A stretch of 64,000 bases of DNA from Pedobacter panaciterrae (GCF_013204795.1 NZ_JABMKW010000008.1:310001-374000), one strand, 5' to 3'; positions 16,853 to 26,138 are shown, counted from the first letter of the stretch. The notes: generated by a model from the sequence alone, not told the origin. Program-made: numbers and translations.

Positions 16853-19438
16853 ATGCTTAAAAAGATATCAATTGTTGTAATCGGTTTATTTGTTGTTTTA
16901 TTCGCCGCTGCGGCTGCAATTCCTTTGTTCTTTAAAAAGGAGATTGATGCAAAGATTAAATCGTCTATAAATGAGAGTGTAAATGCTAAAGTAGATTTTA
17001 AAGATCTGGATTTAACTTTAATCCGTTCGTTCCCTAACCTGGGGATAAAGATCAACAACTTAACGGTTTTGGGTATCGATAGCTTTGCTAAAGACACTTT
17101 AGCGAACATTAAGCAACTTCAATTGAATGTGAACTTAATGAGTGTGATTAAGGGTGAAAAGTATGAGATAAAATCAATTAATCTTGAAGAACCAAAGATT
17201 CTGGCTAAAGTATTGAAAAGTGGTCAGGCCAACTGGGATATTGCAAAGAAAGATAGTACCGGCACTGATGGAGCAGATACTGCTAAAACTGCTTTCAAAG
17301 TAGCCTTGCAAAAGTATGCAATTGAAAAAGGTAAAGTTGTTTATGATGATGCCTCTTTAGGTTTTTTCATGGAGATGGATAATTTGAACCATACAGGTAC
17401 TGGTGATTTTACTCAAGATTTATTTACCCTTAAAACCCAGTCTGATATAGAAAAACTAACAGTTAAGTATGGTGGTATTCCTTATTTGAACAAGGTAAAG
17501 CTTGATGCTGATCTTCCTATTGATATCGATATGAAGAATATGAAGTTCACTTTTGCCGAGAATAAGATTAAACTTAATGAATTGTTGTTGTCGGCGGTGG
17601 GATACCTTGCCATGCCAAATGATAAGGACATAGTTATGGATTTTAAGTTTGATGCAAAGCAATCTGAACTTAAAAATTTCCTTTCTTTAATACCCGCAAT
17701 TTATGCCAGTAATTTTAAGGACATGGATGCTACAGGTAAATTTGCAATGGACGGAAGTGCGAAAGGGACCTATAATGAGAAATCATTGCCTGCTTTTAAT
17801 GTTAACCTTTCTATAGAAAATGGTAAGATAAAATATCCTTCTTTACCTTCTGCAATTAATAACATACAAGTGAAATCGCAAATCAGCAATCCCGATGGTG
17901 TAATGGATCATACCGTTGTAAATGTACCTGCATTTCATATGGAGTTTGGGAATGCACCAATTGATGGAAGATTGTTATTGAAAAATCCGACAACCGATCC
18001 ATTTTTGGATATGGCACTTAAAGGAAAGCTGGATTTAAAACAGCTGACAACAATTTTCCCGATGAAGGACATGACCTTAAGTGGTATTCTGGATGCAGAT
18101 GTGCAGGCGGCAGGACGTAAATCATCTATTGATAAAGGACAGTATGAAGCATTCAAAGCATCAGGACAAATGCTGGCAAGCAATTTCAATTATTCAGGTA
18201 AAAATGTGCCGATGCCAGTCAGTGTGCCCTCGGCAAAAATGTCTTTTAGCCCTAAAAATATCACGTTAAGTAACCTTACAGCTAAGGTTGGTAAAAGTGA
18301 TTTCGCCGCAAATGGTACGGTAAATAACTACCTGAGCTACTTCTTTAAAAAGAACCAGGCTTTACAAGGAACATTCAACGTGGCTTCGAACTTAATTGAT
18401 GTTAATGAGCTGATGGGACCAAAAAGTACAGTGGAAACAGAAAAAAAGAGCGATTCGAAATTAACTGTATTTGAAGTGCCCGGAAATATTGATTTTGATA
18501 TGACCGCAAAAGCGGGACGGGTGCTATATGATAATTATGATATCACTAATGCAAAGGGAGTTTTAGAAGTTAAAAACAAGACCATATACTTTAAGGATAT
18601 GGGTATGAACATGCTTGATGGTACGGTGAAGATGAACGGGTCATACGCCACAATAGATCCTAAAAAACCAAAGGTTGATGTTGATTTCGGCATAGAAAAA
18701 ATGGATATCCAAAAAGCATTTACTGCTTTTAATACTGTAAAGTTATTGGCCCCGGTTGCCAAATTCGCAAAAGGAGTATTCTCTACTAATTTAAAGTTTA
18801 ATTCAGATCTGGATCAAAATATGATGCCTGTTTACTCTTCTATAAATGCAGAGGGTTTAACTAACATTATTCAGGCAGTACTTGATGGATTTGAGCCATT
18901 AAATAAACTGGCTTCAGCGTTAAGTTCCGATAAATTTAAAAAGTTGGAATTAAATAATGTACTTACTAAGTTCAAGATTAAAGACGGTCGTTTAAATGTT
19001 GCGCCTTTTGACATTAAAAAAGAAGGTATTTTGATGAATATTCAGGGTTCAAATGGTTTAGACCAGAGCATGGATTATCAGCTTGGGTTAAATGTACCGA
19101 GAGCTATGCTTGGAGCAAAAGCAAATGAAACGGCAAACGCCTTTATTGCTAAGCTGAATAGCAAGGCTGGTACTAATGTTGCTATGAGTGAAACTATAAA
19201 AGTAAATGCGGTATTAGGTGGTACAATTTTAAAACCTACTATTAACCTAAAATACGGTGCAGGGGATGCAAAAGCGGGAGCTAAGGAAGCCGTTAACCAG
19301 GTAGTTGCCGAGAAAAAAGAGGAGATTAAAGCCGTTGCTCAGGCTAAACTTGATACCATCAAATCACAAGCAACAGAAAAAGCTAAAAATGCGATTGCCG
19401 ATAAAATTAATGGTCTTTTTAAGAAGAAAAGTCAATAA
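16853..19438 (+). CDS. AsmA-family envelope protein
   Basis: Large membrane-anchored periplasmic protein of 861 residues in the AsmA/TamB-like group, linked to lipid transport and outer-membrane homeostasis. One N-terminal membrane span (ISIVVIGLFVVLFAAAAAIP, residues about 4-24) is followed by the typical IDAKIKSSINESVNAKVDFK and LRSFPNLGIKINNLTV-like opening. A long repetitive beta domain and an AsmA-like C-terminal region follow (FNTVKLLAPVAKFAKGVFST; LNVAPFDIKKEGILMNIQGS). The last about 70 residues are an Ala/Lys/Glu-rich helix. It is followed by a palindrome at 19455-19483. Family call is firm; lipid cargo is unknown. Confidence 0.88.
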   Translation: MLKKISIVVIGLFVVLFAAAAAIPLFFKKEIDAKIKSSINESVNAKVDFKDLDLTLIRSFPNLGIKINNLTVLGIDSFAKDTLANIKQLQLNVNLMSVIKGEKYEIKSINLEEPKILAKVLKSGQANWDIAKKDSTGTDGADTAKTAFKVALQKYAIEKGKVVYDDASLGFFMEMDNLNHTGTGDFTQDLFTLKTQSDIEKLTVKYGGIPYLNKVKLDADLPIDIDMKNMKFTFAENKIKLNELLLSAVGYLAMPNDKDIVMDFKFDAKQSELKNFLSLIPAIYASNFKDMDATGKFAMDGSAKGTYNEKSLPAFNVNLSIENGKIKYPSLPSAINNIQVKSQISNPDGVMDHTVVNVPAFHMEFGNAPIDGRLLLKNPTTDPFLDMALKGKLDLKQLTTIFPMKDMTLSGILDADVQAAGRKSSIDKGQYEAFKASGQMLASNFNYSGKNVPMPVSVPSAKMSFSPKNITLSNLTAKVGKSDFAANGTVNNYLSYFFKKNQALQGTFNVASNLIDVNELMGPKSTVETEKKSDSKLTVFEVPGNIDFDMTAKAGRVLYDNYDITNAKGVLEVKNKTIYFKDMGMNMLDGTVKMNGSYATIDPKKPKVDVDFGIEKMDIQKAFTAFNTVKLLAPVAKFAKGVFSTNLKFNSDLDQNMMPVYSSINAEGLTNIIQAVLDGFEPLNKLASALSSDKFKKLELNNVLTKFKIKDGRLNVAPFDIKKEGILMNIQGSNGLDQSMDYQLGLNVPRAMLGAKANETANAFIAKLNSKAGTNVAMSETIKVNAVLGGTILKPTINLKYGAGDAKAGAKEAVNQVVAEKKEEIKAVAQAKLDTIKSQATEKAKNAIADKINGLFKKKSQ

Positions 19439-19454
19439 GGTATTGTATGCTCGT

Positions 19455-19489
19455 CGTCATTCTGAATTTATTTCAGAATGACGATTTTA
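19455..19489 (+). terminator. Stem-loop CGTCATTCTGAA / TTCAGAATGACG after the AsmA gene
   Basis: Perfect 12-bp stem (19455-19466 and 19472-19483) with a 5-base loop, followed by ATTTTA. It lies 17 bases after the AsmA stop codon and before a convergent gene. It can act as a terminator. Its core also resembles the palindrome at 16280-16309, so it may belong to a dispersed repeat family. Confidence 0.75.
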
Positions 19490-19505
19490 ATCCAATTAAC
19501 TGTTT

Positions 19506-20603
19506 TTACACTATCCATTTTTCACATGTTTTCAGGAATTTAGGATCTATATCAGCTCCAATTCCAGGAGTATCGGGGATATCAACAATATATCCATTGT
19601 AGGTAATACCACCAGTTACGGGGTCAATGAGATGCCCAAGTAAGCAGGAATCCAAATCGAAAAAAATCACATTCGGGCTTGCCAAAGCAAAATGCATATT
19701 TGCACTGATTGCTATTCTACTTTCAAGCATTCCACCTATCATGCATTTTGTGCCGGTTTGTAGAGCAATTTCATGAATCTTTTGTGCCTCAAGTATTCCT
19801 CCTGATTTTGAAAACTTAATATTAAGGTAATCAACCGAGCCGCTGTTTATCAGCTTTCGCGCGTCGTGATGGTTGTAGCAACTTTCATCTGCCATAATTT
19901 TAATAGGAGAGTTGGCTCTTAGTTCGGGTAGCTTATCATCAAACCAGGTACGCATAGGCTGTTCGCAAAATTGAATATCAAAATTCTCCAACGCTCCCAA
20001 TGCATATAGTGCATCATCAAAACTCCAGCCTTGATTTGCATCGAGTCTCAGAATCATTTCACTGCCAACTGCCTGCCTGATTAAGCTTACCCGTTCGATA
20101 TCGCTGTGTACATCTTTACCAAGCTTTATTTTGATGATACGGCAGCCTTTAGCTTTAAATCCTATTGCAGTAGTAGCCATGTTTTCGGGGGTATCGATAC
20201 CTATGGTCATGTCGGTTTCTACAACGCGTTTTTCACCACCTAAATATTTATAGAGGGGTTGCCTGGCTTCTTTAGCAGCAATGTCAAACAAGGCCATGTC
20301 AAATGCGCTTTTGATGGTGCTGTTGTGTGCAGCGTAACCCAGAAGCTCGCTCATTCTTTCAGGTATGTCAAGAGGGTCTTTTCCAATAAGAATACTGGCA
20401 AACTCTTTTGCCATTGCAAGACAGGTTTCCTGACTTTCTCCAACAATAATGGGAAACGCTGAGCATTCCCCAATCCCATAAATATTATTGTTGGTGTAAA
20501 TCTTAATGAGTACATTCTGAGCGAAATACATAGTGCCAGTAGCAATTGCAAATGGTTCTGTTGGTATGCTGAAACGATAAATTTCGATATATGTAATCTT
20601 CAT
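19506..20603 (-). CDS. Enolase-superfamily enzyme, dipeptide epimerase / muconate cycloisomerase-like
   Basis: Mandelate racemase/muconate lactonizing enzyme of 365 residues with the features of the L-Ala-D/L-Glu epimerase subgroup. The first catalytic lysine pair is in CRIIKIKLGKDV (KxK), metal ligands are Asp in ILRLDANQGWSF, Glu in IQFCEQPM and Asp in IMADESCYN, and the second catalytic Lys is in YLNIKFSKSGGILEAQ. The C-terminal VIFFDLDSCLL fits the DxD motif of dipeptide epimerases. It would racemise a dipeptide, perhaps from peptidoglycan. The gene is divergent from the DUF255 gene, with 51 bases between the starts. Confidence 0.85.
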   Translation of the reverse strand: MKITYIEIYRFSIPTEPFAIATGTMYFAQNVLIKIYTNNNIYGIGECSAFPIIVGESQETCLAMAKEFASILIGKDPLDIPERMSELLGYAAHNSTIKSAFDMALFDIAAKEARQPLYKYLGGEKRVVETDMTIGIDTPENMATTAIGFKAKGCRIIKIKLGKDVHSDIERVSLIRQAVGSEMILRLDANQGWSFDDALYALGALENFDIQFCEQPMRTWFDDKLPELRANSPIKIMADESCYNHHDARKLINSGSVDYLNIKFSKSGGILEAQKIHEIALQTGTKCMIGGMLESRIAISANMHFALASPNVIFFDLDSCLLGHLIDPVTGGITYNGYIVDIPDTPGIGADIDPKFLKTCEKWIV

Positions 20604-20654
20604 GTTATCAGAGCTATACTGTAAAAGTACAACTTATCTTTTTACCTTTATAGC

Positions 20655-22670
20655 ATGAATTTAGAACCCAATAATTTAATTAAAGCCTCATCACCTTACT
20701 TGTTGCAACATGCCTATAACCCCGTAAACTGGTATGAATGGGGAGAAGAAGCGTTGCAAAAGGCGGAAGCGGAAAATAAGTTAATATTGGTTAGTATAGG
20801 TTATTCGGCATGCCATTGGTGCCATGTTATGGAGCGCGAGAGTTTTGAAAAACATGAAGTTGCCGAAGTAATGAATGAGCACTTTGTATGTATTAAAGTG
20901 GATAGAGAAGAGCGGCCTGATATTGATCAGATTTACATGATGGCCATACAGTTAATGACTGGTAGTGGGGGCTGGCCTTTAAATTGTATTTGCCTGCCAG
21001 ATCAAAGACCAATTTATGGTGGTACTTATTTTAAAAAAGACGATTGGATCAGTGTTTTATTGAGCGTTGCTAACTTATGGGCCAATGAGCCTGATAAGGC
21101 TAAGCAGTATGCCGACAGGCTTACCGATGGAATTCGTAACTCTGAAAAGGTAATCCCTAATGTTAAGGTTGATGAATATACCAGGGCGCATCTAACAGAA
21201 ATTATAGAGCCCTGGAAAAGATACTTTGATATGGCTGAGGGTGGCTACAACCGTGCCCCAAAATTTCCATTGCCAAATAATTGGCAGTTTATGCTAAGAT
21301 ATAGTCACCTGATGGAAGATGACGCTACTCACGTATCGGCTTTACTTACTTTGGAAAAAATGGCGCTCGGCGGTATTTATGATCATGTTGGAGGAGGATT
21401 TGCCAGATATTCTGTAGATGGTAATTGGCATGTTCCTCATTTCGAAAAAATGCTTTATGATAACGGACAGCTGATAAGCCTTTATGCTGAAGCTTACCAA
21501 TATTCTAAATCTCTCCTGTTTAGAGACGTAGTAGTGGAAACTATTGATTGGCTTGAAAGAGAAATGACTTCGCCCGAGGGCTTATTTTACTCTGCTCTGG
21601 ATGCCGATAGCGAAGGTGTGGAAGGTAAGTTTTATGTTTGGAACAAGGAAGAATTTGATGCCGTATTAGAAGAGGATGCTCAACTGCTGGCAAATTATTA
21701 TAACGTTACAGATGATGGGAATTGGGAAGAAGAAGAAACCAATATACTTTTAAGGAAGTTTGAAGAAGAGGAATATGCAGATGTAAAAGGAATAACGGTA
21801 ATGGAGCTTCAGGAAAAGATAAGAGAAGCGAAGGTTAAACTGTTACAGGCACGTAGCAAAAGAGTGCGTCCGGGATTGGACGACAAATGTCTTACTGCAT
21901 GGAATGCGATGGCTATTAAAGGGTTAGCTGAAAGTGCTGGTATATTTAGTATTCCACATTATTATGAATTGGCAAAAAGAGCTGCCGATTTTATACTGGC
22001 AAATTTGCGTATGCCTGACGGTGGCTTGTATCGCAACTTTAAAAGCGGAAAGGTAACCATTCCGGGGTTTTTAGATGACTATGCTTTTTTTGTTGAAGCT
22101 TTAATTGCGCTTTATCAATCAGATTCTGCTGACCGCTGGCTCACTGAAGCAAAGCAGTTAACCGATTATGTGCTGGCAAACTTTGAGGATCCGGATAGTC
22201 CGATGTTGTTTTATACCTCTGCCAGTGGTGAAACTCTGATTGCCCGTAAGCATGAAATAATGGACAATGTTATTCCATCTTCAAATTCAACAATGGCACA
22301 GAATTTACACGTTTTGGGATTGTTATTTGATAATGAACAATATATAAACAAAGCCGCTGCGATGCTTACATCCGTTCATCCTCAAATAAAAACATACGGT
22401 TCAGCATATTCTAACTGGGCTATTCAATTGCTTAATGAAGTATTCGGAATTAATGAGATTGCTATAACCGGTGATAAGGTATCAGAGATAAAAAGGGAAC
22501 TGAATATGCATTACATCCCTAATAAAATTACATTGGCCGGAACAAATTCGAGCTTACCTTTGTTAAAAGATAAGCAAAGCATTGAAACAAAAATCTATAT
22601 TTGCCGAAATAAAGCGTGCCAGTTGCCGGTAGTGACCGTTGATGAAGCATTACAATTGATAACTAAATAA
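20655..22670 (+). CDS. DUF255 thioredoxin-fold / (alpha/alpha)6-barrel protein (YyaL/SPATA20 family)
   Basis: Cytoplasmic protein of 671 residues. Residues about 1-165 form a thioredoxin-like domain that begins [20 protein letters not shown] and has [17 protein letters not shown] with a CxxC pair. The rest is an alpha-toroid related to cellobiose epimerase and glycosidase folds ([60 protein letters not shown]). Family members are highly conserved from bacteria to humans but have no firmly established reaction. It ends 7 bases before the FKBP gene, so the two are probably co-transcribed. Confidence 0.92.
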   Translation: MNLEPNNLIKASSPYLLQHAYNPVNWYEWGEEALQKAEAENKLILVSIGYSACHWCHVMERESFEKHEVAEVMNEHFVCIKVDREERPDIDQIYMMAIQLMTGSGGWPLNCICLPDQRPIYGGTYFKKDDWISVLLSVANLWANEPDKAKQYADRLTDGIRNSEKVIPNVKVDEYTRAHLTEIIEPWKRYFDMAEGGYNRAPKFPLPNNWQFMLRYSHLMEDDATHVSALLTLEKMALGGIYDHVGGGFARYSVDGNWHVPHFEKMLYDNGQLISLYAEAYQYSKSLLFRDVVVETIDWLEREMTSPEGLFYSALDADSEGVEGKFYVWNKEEFDAVLEEDAQLLANYYNVTDDGNWEEEETNILLRKFEEEEYADVKGITVMELQEKIREAKVKLLQARSKRVRPGLDDKCLTAWNAMAIKGLAESAGIFSIPHYYELAKRAADFILANLRMPDGGLYRNFKSGKVTIPGFLDDYAFFVEALIALYQSDSADRWLTEAKQLTDYVLANFEDPDSPMLFYTSASGETLIARKHEIMDNVIPSSNSTMAQNLHVLGLLFDNEQYINKAAAMLTSVHPQIKTYGSAYSNWAIQLLNEVFGINEIAITGDKVSEIKRELNMHYIPNKITLAGTNSSLPLLKDKQSIETKIYICRNKACQLPVVTVDEALQLITK

Positions 22671-22677
22671 CATCATA

Positions 22678-23178
22678 ATGAGTATTAAACCCAATACAGT
22701 AGTATCATTAACGTACGAATTGCATACGACTAATGAAGAAGGACAACAAGTTTTTGTAGAGAAAGCAGATGAGCAAAACGCATTAGTATTTCTTTATGGT
22801 ACAGGAATGATGTTGCCAAAATTTGAAGAACATTTAGATGGTCTGAATGTTGGAGATGAATATAGCTTTGAACTTAGCGCAGCTGATGGTTACGGTGAAT
22901 TAGATCCGGGAGCTTTTGCAGACTTGCCTAAAGACATGTTTAAAGATGTTGAATTGCCTTCAGTAGGTGATGTTATCCCTTTACAAGATAATCAAGGTAA
23001 CCACTTCAGAGCTGGCGTTACAGCTGTTCATGAGGATGTTATTTCAGTAGATTTGAACCACCCGATGGCTGGTAAAAATTTAATATTTGCTGGTAAAATT
23101 TTAACTGTACGTGAGGCTACTCAAGATGAATTGAGCCATGGTCATGCGCATGGTGCTGATGGTCATTCAGGTCATTAA
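22678..23178 (+). CDS. FKBP-type peptidyl-prolyl isomerase, SlyD-like with a His-rich tail
   Basis: Cytoplasmic prolyl isomerase and chaperone of 166 residues. The split FKBP domain with IF insert is seen (VFLYGTGMMLPKFEEHLDGL; GDEYSFELSAADGYGELDPG; LNHPMAGKNLIFAGKILTV). The C-terminus HGHAHGADGHSGH is a histidine-rich tail that binds Ni or Zn in the SlyD family. It is co-directional with the DUF255 gene and lies next to the Zur locus. A link to metal handling is possible, but the gene is on the other strand and separated by a terminator. Confidence 0.92.
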   Translation: MSIKPNTVVSLTYELHTTNEEGQQVFVEKADEQNALVFLYGTGMMLPKFEEHLDGLNVGDEYSFELSAADGYGELDPGAFADLPKDMFKDVELPSVGDVIPLQDNQGNHFRAGVTAVHEDVISVDLNHPMAGKNLIFAGKILTVREATQDELSHGHAHGADGHSGH

Positions 23179-23192
23179 TAGCTAATTTGCTT

Positions 23193-23231
23193 AAAAACCC
23201 CTGATTTTCGAAAAGAAGATCAGGGGTTTTT
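23193..23231. terminator. Bidirectional terminator between the FKBP gene and the Fur/Zur gene
   Basis: Arms AAAAACCCCTGAT (23193-23205) and ATCAGGGGTTTTT (23219-23231) form a perfect 13-bp stem with A and T runs on each side. It sits exactly between convergent stop codons at 23178 and 23233 and should end both transcripts. Confidence 0.93.
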
Positions 23232-23232
23232 A

Positions 23233-23658
23233 TCAGTGAACCGCGCTGCTGTTGCACTTTTCACAAACCCCATAGGCCGTTGAGGTTACGGTTGTAGCTG
23301 TAAAACCTTCGGGCATTTTAATTCTTGGGACATTAACCTCCAAACAATAAATCTTAAGGCAGTTTGTACAATTAAAGTGTACATGCTCATCATGATGATG
23401 GTGTTCTGTACAGGAGGCCGAGCAGATTGCATAATTGGCAGTTCCATTCATATCCATAATCCTATGAAGTATACCCTTATCTTCATAAGTATTCAATATC
23501 CTGTATAGCGTAACCCTATCTATTTCTTTACCGAGCTTTTTCTCCAGCTCTGGTTGCGAAACAGCAGCTTTATCCAAAGCAATTTCTTCGAGTACGCGAA
23601 CCCTTTGTTTGGTATGTTTTAAATCGTGCGTTCTTAATATGTTGGCTGGATCTATCAT
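23233..23658 (-). CDS. Fur-family metalloregulator, probable zinc repressor Zur
   Basis: DNA-binding repressor of 141 residues. The winged helix lies at about residues 10-75 (RTHDLKHTKQRVRVLEEIAL; IDRVTLYRILNTYEDKGIL) and the dimer/metal domain at 76-141. Metal sites: a His-rich run at 86-94 (HHHHDEHVH), and two CxxC pairs at Cys97/Cys100 and Cys132/Cys135 that form the structural zinc site. It is the last gene of a leftward set with an ABC transporter and a MerC-like protein, 10 bases after the DUF3299-like gene. I infer Zur rather than Fe-Fur from the COG0523 GTPase, TonB receptor and His-rich proteins nearby. Twin dyads at 26583-26637 are its likely operators. Confidence 0.88.
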   Translation of the reverse strand: MIDPANILRTHDLKHTKQRVRVLEEIALDKAAVSQPELEKKLGKEIDRVTLYRILNTYEDKGILHRIMDMNGTANYAICSASCTEHHHHDEHVHFNCTNCLKIYCLEVNVPRIKMPEGFTATTVTSTAYGVCEKCNSSAVH

Positions 23659-23668
23659 CTTGGTTAAT

Positions 23669-24109
23669 TTATATAGGTTTGGCTGCAGTTAGTACAATTG
23701 GAGGGTTATCCATTGCATTGCCAGTATTTAACTTTAAAGTTCCCTTTACAGTTATGGTTTGATAAGTGAATTTTATCGGTTCGGTTAGCTCTACCAACAC
23801 CATAATTGGTACCCCATTTTTACCGCAGAAATAACATTGATTAATGGGTAAGGTTGAGAGCATGAACTTAGTCTGTTTCATCCCGTCTTTAATAGGAACA
23901 ATATAACCCTCAAGCTCAAAGGGCTTATTGGCAAATTTCTTTATGTTGTTGTTATAAACTGCAAACATCTCTGTATCCTTAACGATTTTGAAATCTACAC
24001 TGCCAATAACATCCCAGTTGTCAGACATTATCTGATCATCAGGATTGTGCTGTGCCTTAACAGCGAGACCAGTAAAAAGTAATAAGAAGAGAATAATATT
24101 TTTTATCAT
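23669..24109 (-). CDS. DUF3299-like periplasmic protein with a CxxC motif
   Basis: Exported protein of 146 residues with a signal peptide (MIKNIILFLLLFTGLAVKAQ). The mature part has NWDVIGSVDFKIVKD, ELEGYIVPIKDGMKQTKFML and INQCYFCGKNGVPIMVLVEL, the layout of DUF3299 proteins (a GYxVPL strand, then a cysteine motif). Cys92 and Cys95 form a likely metal or redox site. It lies 10 bases downstream of the ABC permease, with Zur right behind it. DUF3299 genes occur next to MacB-type ABC genes in other bacteria, including a Zur-controlled set in Vibrio cholerae as far as I recall. It may pass metal to the ABC pair. DUF assignment is moderate. Confidence 0.72.
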   Translation of the reverse strand: MIKNIILFLLLFTGLAVKAQHNPDDQIMSDNWDVIGSVDFKIVKDTEMFAVYNNNIKKFANKPFELEGYIVPIKDGMKQTKFMLSTLPINQCYFCGKNGVPIMVLVELTEPIKFTYQTITVKGTLKLNTGNAMDNPPIVLTAAKPI

Positions 24110-24119
24110 AAATGTGTGT

Positions 24120-25340
24120 TTAATTCTTTGATAATATTTTAGAGATGTTTGATCTATAGGCCTGGACAGCAGGTATTATAGATGCAAATATACCAATAGC
24201 AAGTCCGGCTGCAAATAAATATGCCTCATCACCGAGTAAAATCAATCCGGTTAATCGTGCCTGACTGCTTTCCTGATTGCTTCCAATAAATTCTAATGCC
24301 AAATGCCCTAATGCTATTCCAATAATTGTACCTGCTAAAGTAAGCATAATCCCTTCTGTAATTACAATCAGAAACAGCTTAGCTCTGGATGCTCCCAGTG
24401 TACGCATAATGGCCAAATCATAACTTCTTTCTTTTAACGAGTTGTACAGATTTACAAATACACTTATTGCTGCAATGAACATAATAAGTAAGGCAAACCA
24501 TTGCAAGGTATCCACACCAATGCCTATTAAAGAAAACAATCTGGTGCTTTCCTGAGCGGGAGAGGCAGCCTGCATATTTGTAGATTCATTTACCATGCGA
24601 GGAAACATAACTACCGACATTGGTGAACGGTACTGGATCAGTAAGGAAGTAATTTCTTTATTCTGAATTTCAGGTGCTTCCTTTTCTTTGTGTTTTGAAT
24701 CATGATCATGTTCTTCCTTTTCCTCGTGATCGTGCATCTTCCAGACGCTCGAAATGTTCGTTAATATCAGATTGTCTGTTACATTTCCTTGTGGTGTTAA
24801 AATGCCCGCAACTTTATAGGCATGGGTTTTATGGATATCCGTACTTCCTGTAAGACCATGTGCGCCATAAAAAGTATCACCTATTTTAAGCTTTTGATTT
24901 TTAGCTATGGAGCTTCCAATAGTGGTTTCAAAATCGCTTTGCCAGAATTTACCTTCTTTAACCTTAAGTTTATAAATACCAACAAAATTACTGTCGGTGC
25001 CCACAATACGGACGCCATTATAATTATCTCCAAGGGCTAATGGCACTGCTTTTTTAACAAAAGGACTTCTAGCCAGTTCCTGAGCCTCTTTTAGAGGGAT
25101 ATTGCCTGTAGGGAAATCGATGTAATAAATACTGCTCAATATAAGCTGCAAGGGGCTCCCTTTGGCGCCTACTACCAGGTCGATATCCTTAGAGTTGTTT
25201 TCCAGCTTATCACTAATTTGCTTTGAAGCAAGTAGCAGTATGGTTAATATACCAGTTCCAAAAGCAATCAAGATAATGTTCAATACTGATGATAATGGTT
25301 TAGACCAGATGCTTTTCCAGCTTATCTTTAAAGGGCTCAT
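24120..25340 (-). CDS. MacB/FtsX-type ABC transporter permease with His-rich insertion
   Basis: Inner-membrane permease of 406 residues with the four-span MacB layout: one N-terminal span (about 20-42), a large periplasmic MacB_PCD-like domain (about 45-270), and a three-span FtsX domain (about 280-400, with YDLAIMRTLGASRAKLFLIV). Residues 202-223 of the periplasmic domain are packed with His, Asp and Glu (start MHDHEEKEEHDHDSKHKEKE), a likely metal-binding loop. Its ATG overlaps the ATPase stop by ATGA, so the two form one unit. MacB-type systems usually move lipids, peptides or act as mechanotransmitters, so how this one handles metal is open. Confidence 0.9.
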   Translation of the reverse strand: MSPLKISWKSIWSKPLSSVLNIILIAFGTGILTILLLASKQISDKLENNSKDIDLVVGAKGSPLQLILSSIYYIDFPTGNIPLKEAQELARSPFVKKAVPLALGDNYNGVRIVGTDSNFVGIYKLKVKEGKFWQSDFETTIGSSIAKNQKLKIGDTFYGAHGLTGSTDIHKTHAYKVAGILTPQGNVTDNLILTNISSVWKMHDHEEKEEHDHDSKHKEKEAPEIQNKEITSLLIQYRSPMSVVMFPRMVNESTNMQAASPAQESTRLFSLIGIGVDTLQWFALLIMFIAAISVFVNLYNSLKERSYDLAIMRTLGASRAKLFLIVITEGIMLTLAGTIIGIALGHLALEFIGSNQESSQARLTGLILLGDEAYLFAAGLAIGIFASIIPAVQAYRSNISKILSKN

Positions 25341-25966
25341 GATAATTCGTAGGTGTTTGTAAACGCGTCTTTAACTCTTTTGTCGTGTGTAGCCACAATA
25401 AGTGTAGCCTGGTTAATGCCCGATTGGTCTATTAAAAGCTCCAGCACTGCTGCGGCATTTTTGTCATCCAAACTTGACGTTGGTTCATCTGCGATCAGTA
25501 ATGTTGGTCTGTTAATTACCGCCCTTGCAATAGACACACGCTGCAACTGTCCCTGACTCAGCTCACTTGGATAGGCATCCTTTTTATCCGCTATGCCTAA
25601 AGAAGCTAAAACTTCCTGTACCCTATTTAAGTTGGTTGGAAGATTTGCAAAACTTTGCGCCATAACAAGATTTTCCTTTATCGTAAGACTTTTTATAAGG
25701 TGTGGACGCTGGAAAATGATCCCAATGTTTCTGCCCCTAAACTGATCCAGGTGTTTTGAAGACAAATCATAAATAGAAGTGCCATTAATAACAACACTAC
25801 CTTGCCGGGGCTTTAAAATTCCTGTTAAGATATGAAGCAATGTAGTTTTACCACTTCCCGACGCACCAAGCAGTAACCATTGAGATCCATCATCTACCTG
25901 CCAGTCTTTAAAGCCTATTTTATGGCCATTCTCATAGTTATGAGCTACCGCATTTAATGCAATCAT
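25337..25966 (-). CDS. ABC transporter ATP-binding protein (LolD/MacB type)
   Basis: Cytoplasmic ATPase of 209 residues that powers the permease encoded next to it. Walker A is LLLGASGSGKTTLLHIL (about residues 31-47), the Q-loop lies in NIGIIFQRPHLIKSLTI, the signature is ELSQGQLQRVSIARA (SQGQ variant), Walker B is PTLLIADEPTSSLD, and the switch His is in LIVATHDKRV. Its stop overlaps the permease start by 4 bases. It starts 8 bases after a 42-residue lipoprotein gene. All of these belong to the leftward metal-related set. Confidence 0.94.
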   Translation of the reverse strand: MIALNAVAHNYENGHKIGFKDWQVDDGSQWLLLGASGSGKTTLLHILTGILKPRQGSVVINGTSIYDLSSKHLDQFRGRNIGIIFQRPHLIKSLTIKENLVMAQSFANLPTNLNRVQEVLASLGIADKKDAYPSELSQGQLQRVSIARAVINRPTLLIADEPTSSLDDKNAAAVLELLIDQSGINQATLIVATHDKRVKDAFTNTYELS

Positions 25967-25974
25967 ACTTAATC

Positions 25975-26103
25975 TTAATTTTTAATGTGGCTTTTTAAAT
26001 AGTTCATGTAAAGCTGCCTGCCATTTACTTTATCATGTTTGCAACCTGGATTTATCATGCTTATAAAAAGCAAAAACGCACCAAATATTATTTTTCTGTT
26101 CAT
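25975..26103 (-). CDS. 42-residue lipoprotein precursor
   Basis: Small gene read from the minus strand: ATG at 26103, TAA at 25975-25977. The product begins MNRKIIFGAFLLFISMINPG and continues CKHDKVNGRQLYMNYLKSHI to a final KN. This is a lipoprotein signal with a lipobox ending at Cys21 and a mature part of only 22 residues. It lies 35 bases after the MerC-like gene and 8 bases before the ATPase gene, so it belongs to the operon. The text VNGRQLYMNYLKSH resembles the start of a cytochrome c domain (NGxxLYxxxCxxCH) with the cysteines missing. It may therefore be a decayed cytochrome lipoprotein or a true small subunit. Confidence 0.6.
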   Translation of the reverse strand: MNRKIIFGAFLLFISMINPGCKHDKVNGRQLYMNYLKSHIKN

Positions 26104-26138
26104 CACTTCTGTGGTTTGTAAAGTTAGCAAATGCAATT

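Noticed and set aside
20701..20710. TGTTGCAACA palindrome resembling half of the Zur dyad
   Set aside because: It lies within the coding part of the DUF255 gene and lacks the TTGC half; chance match.
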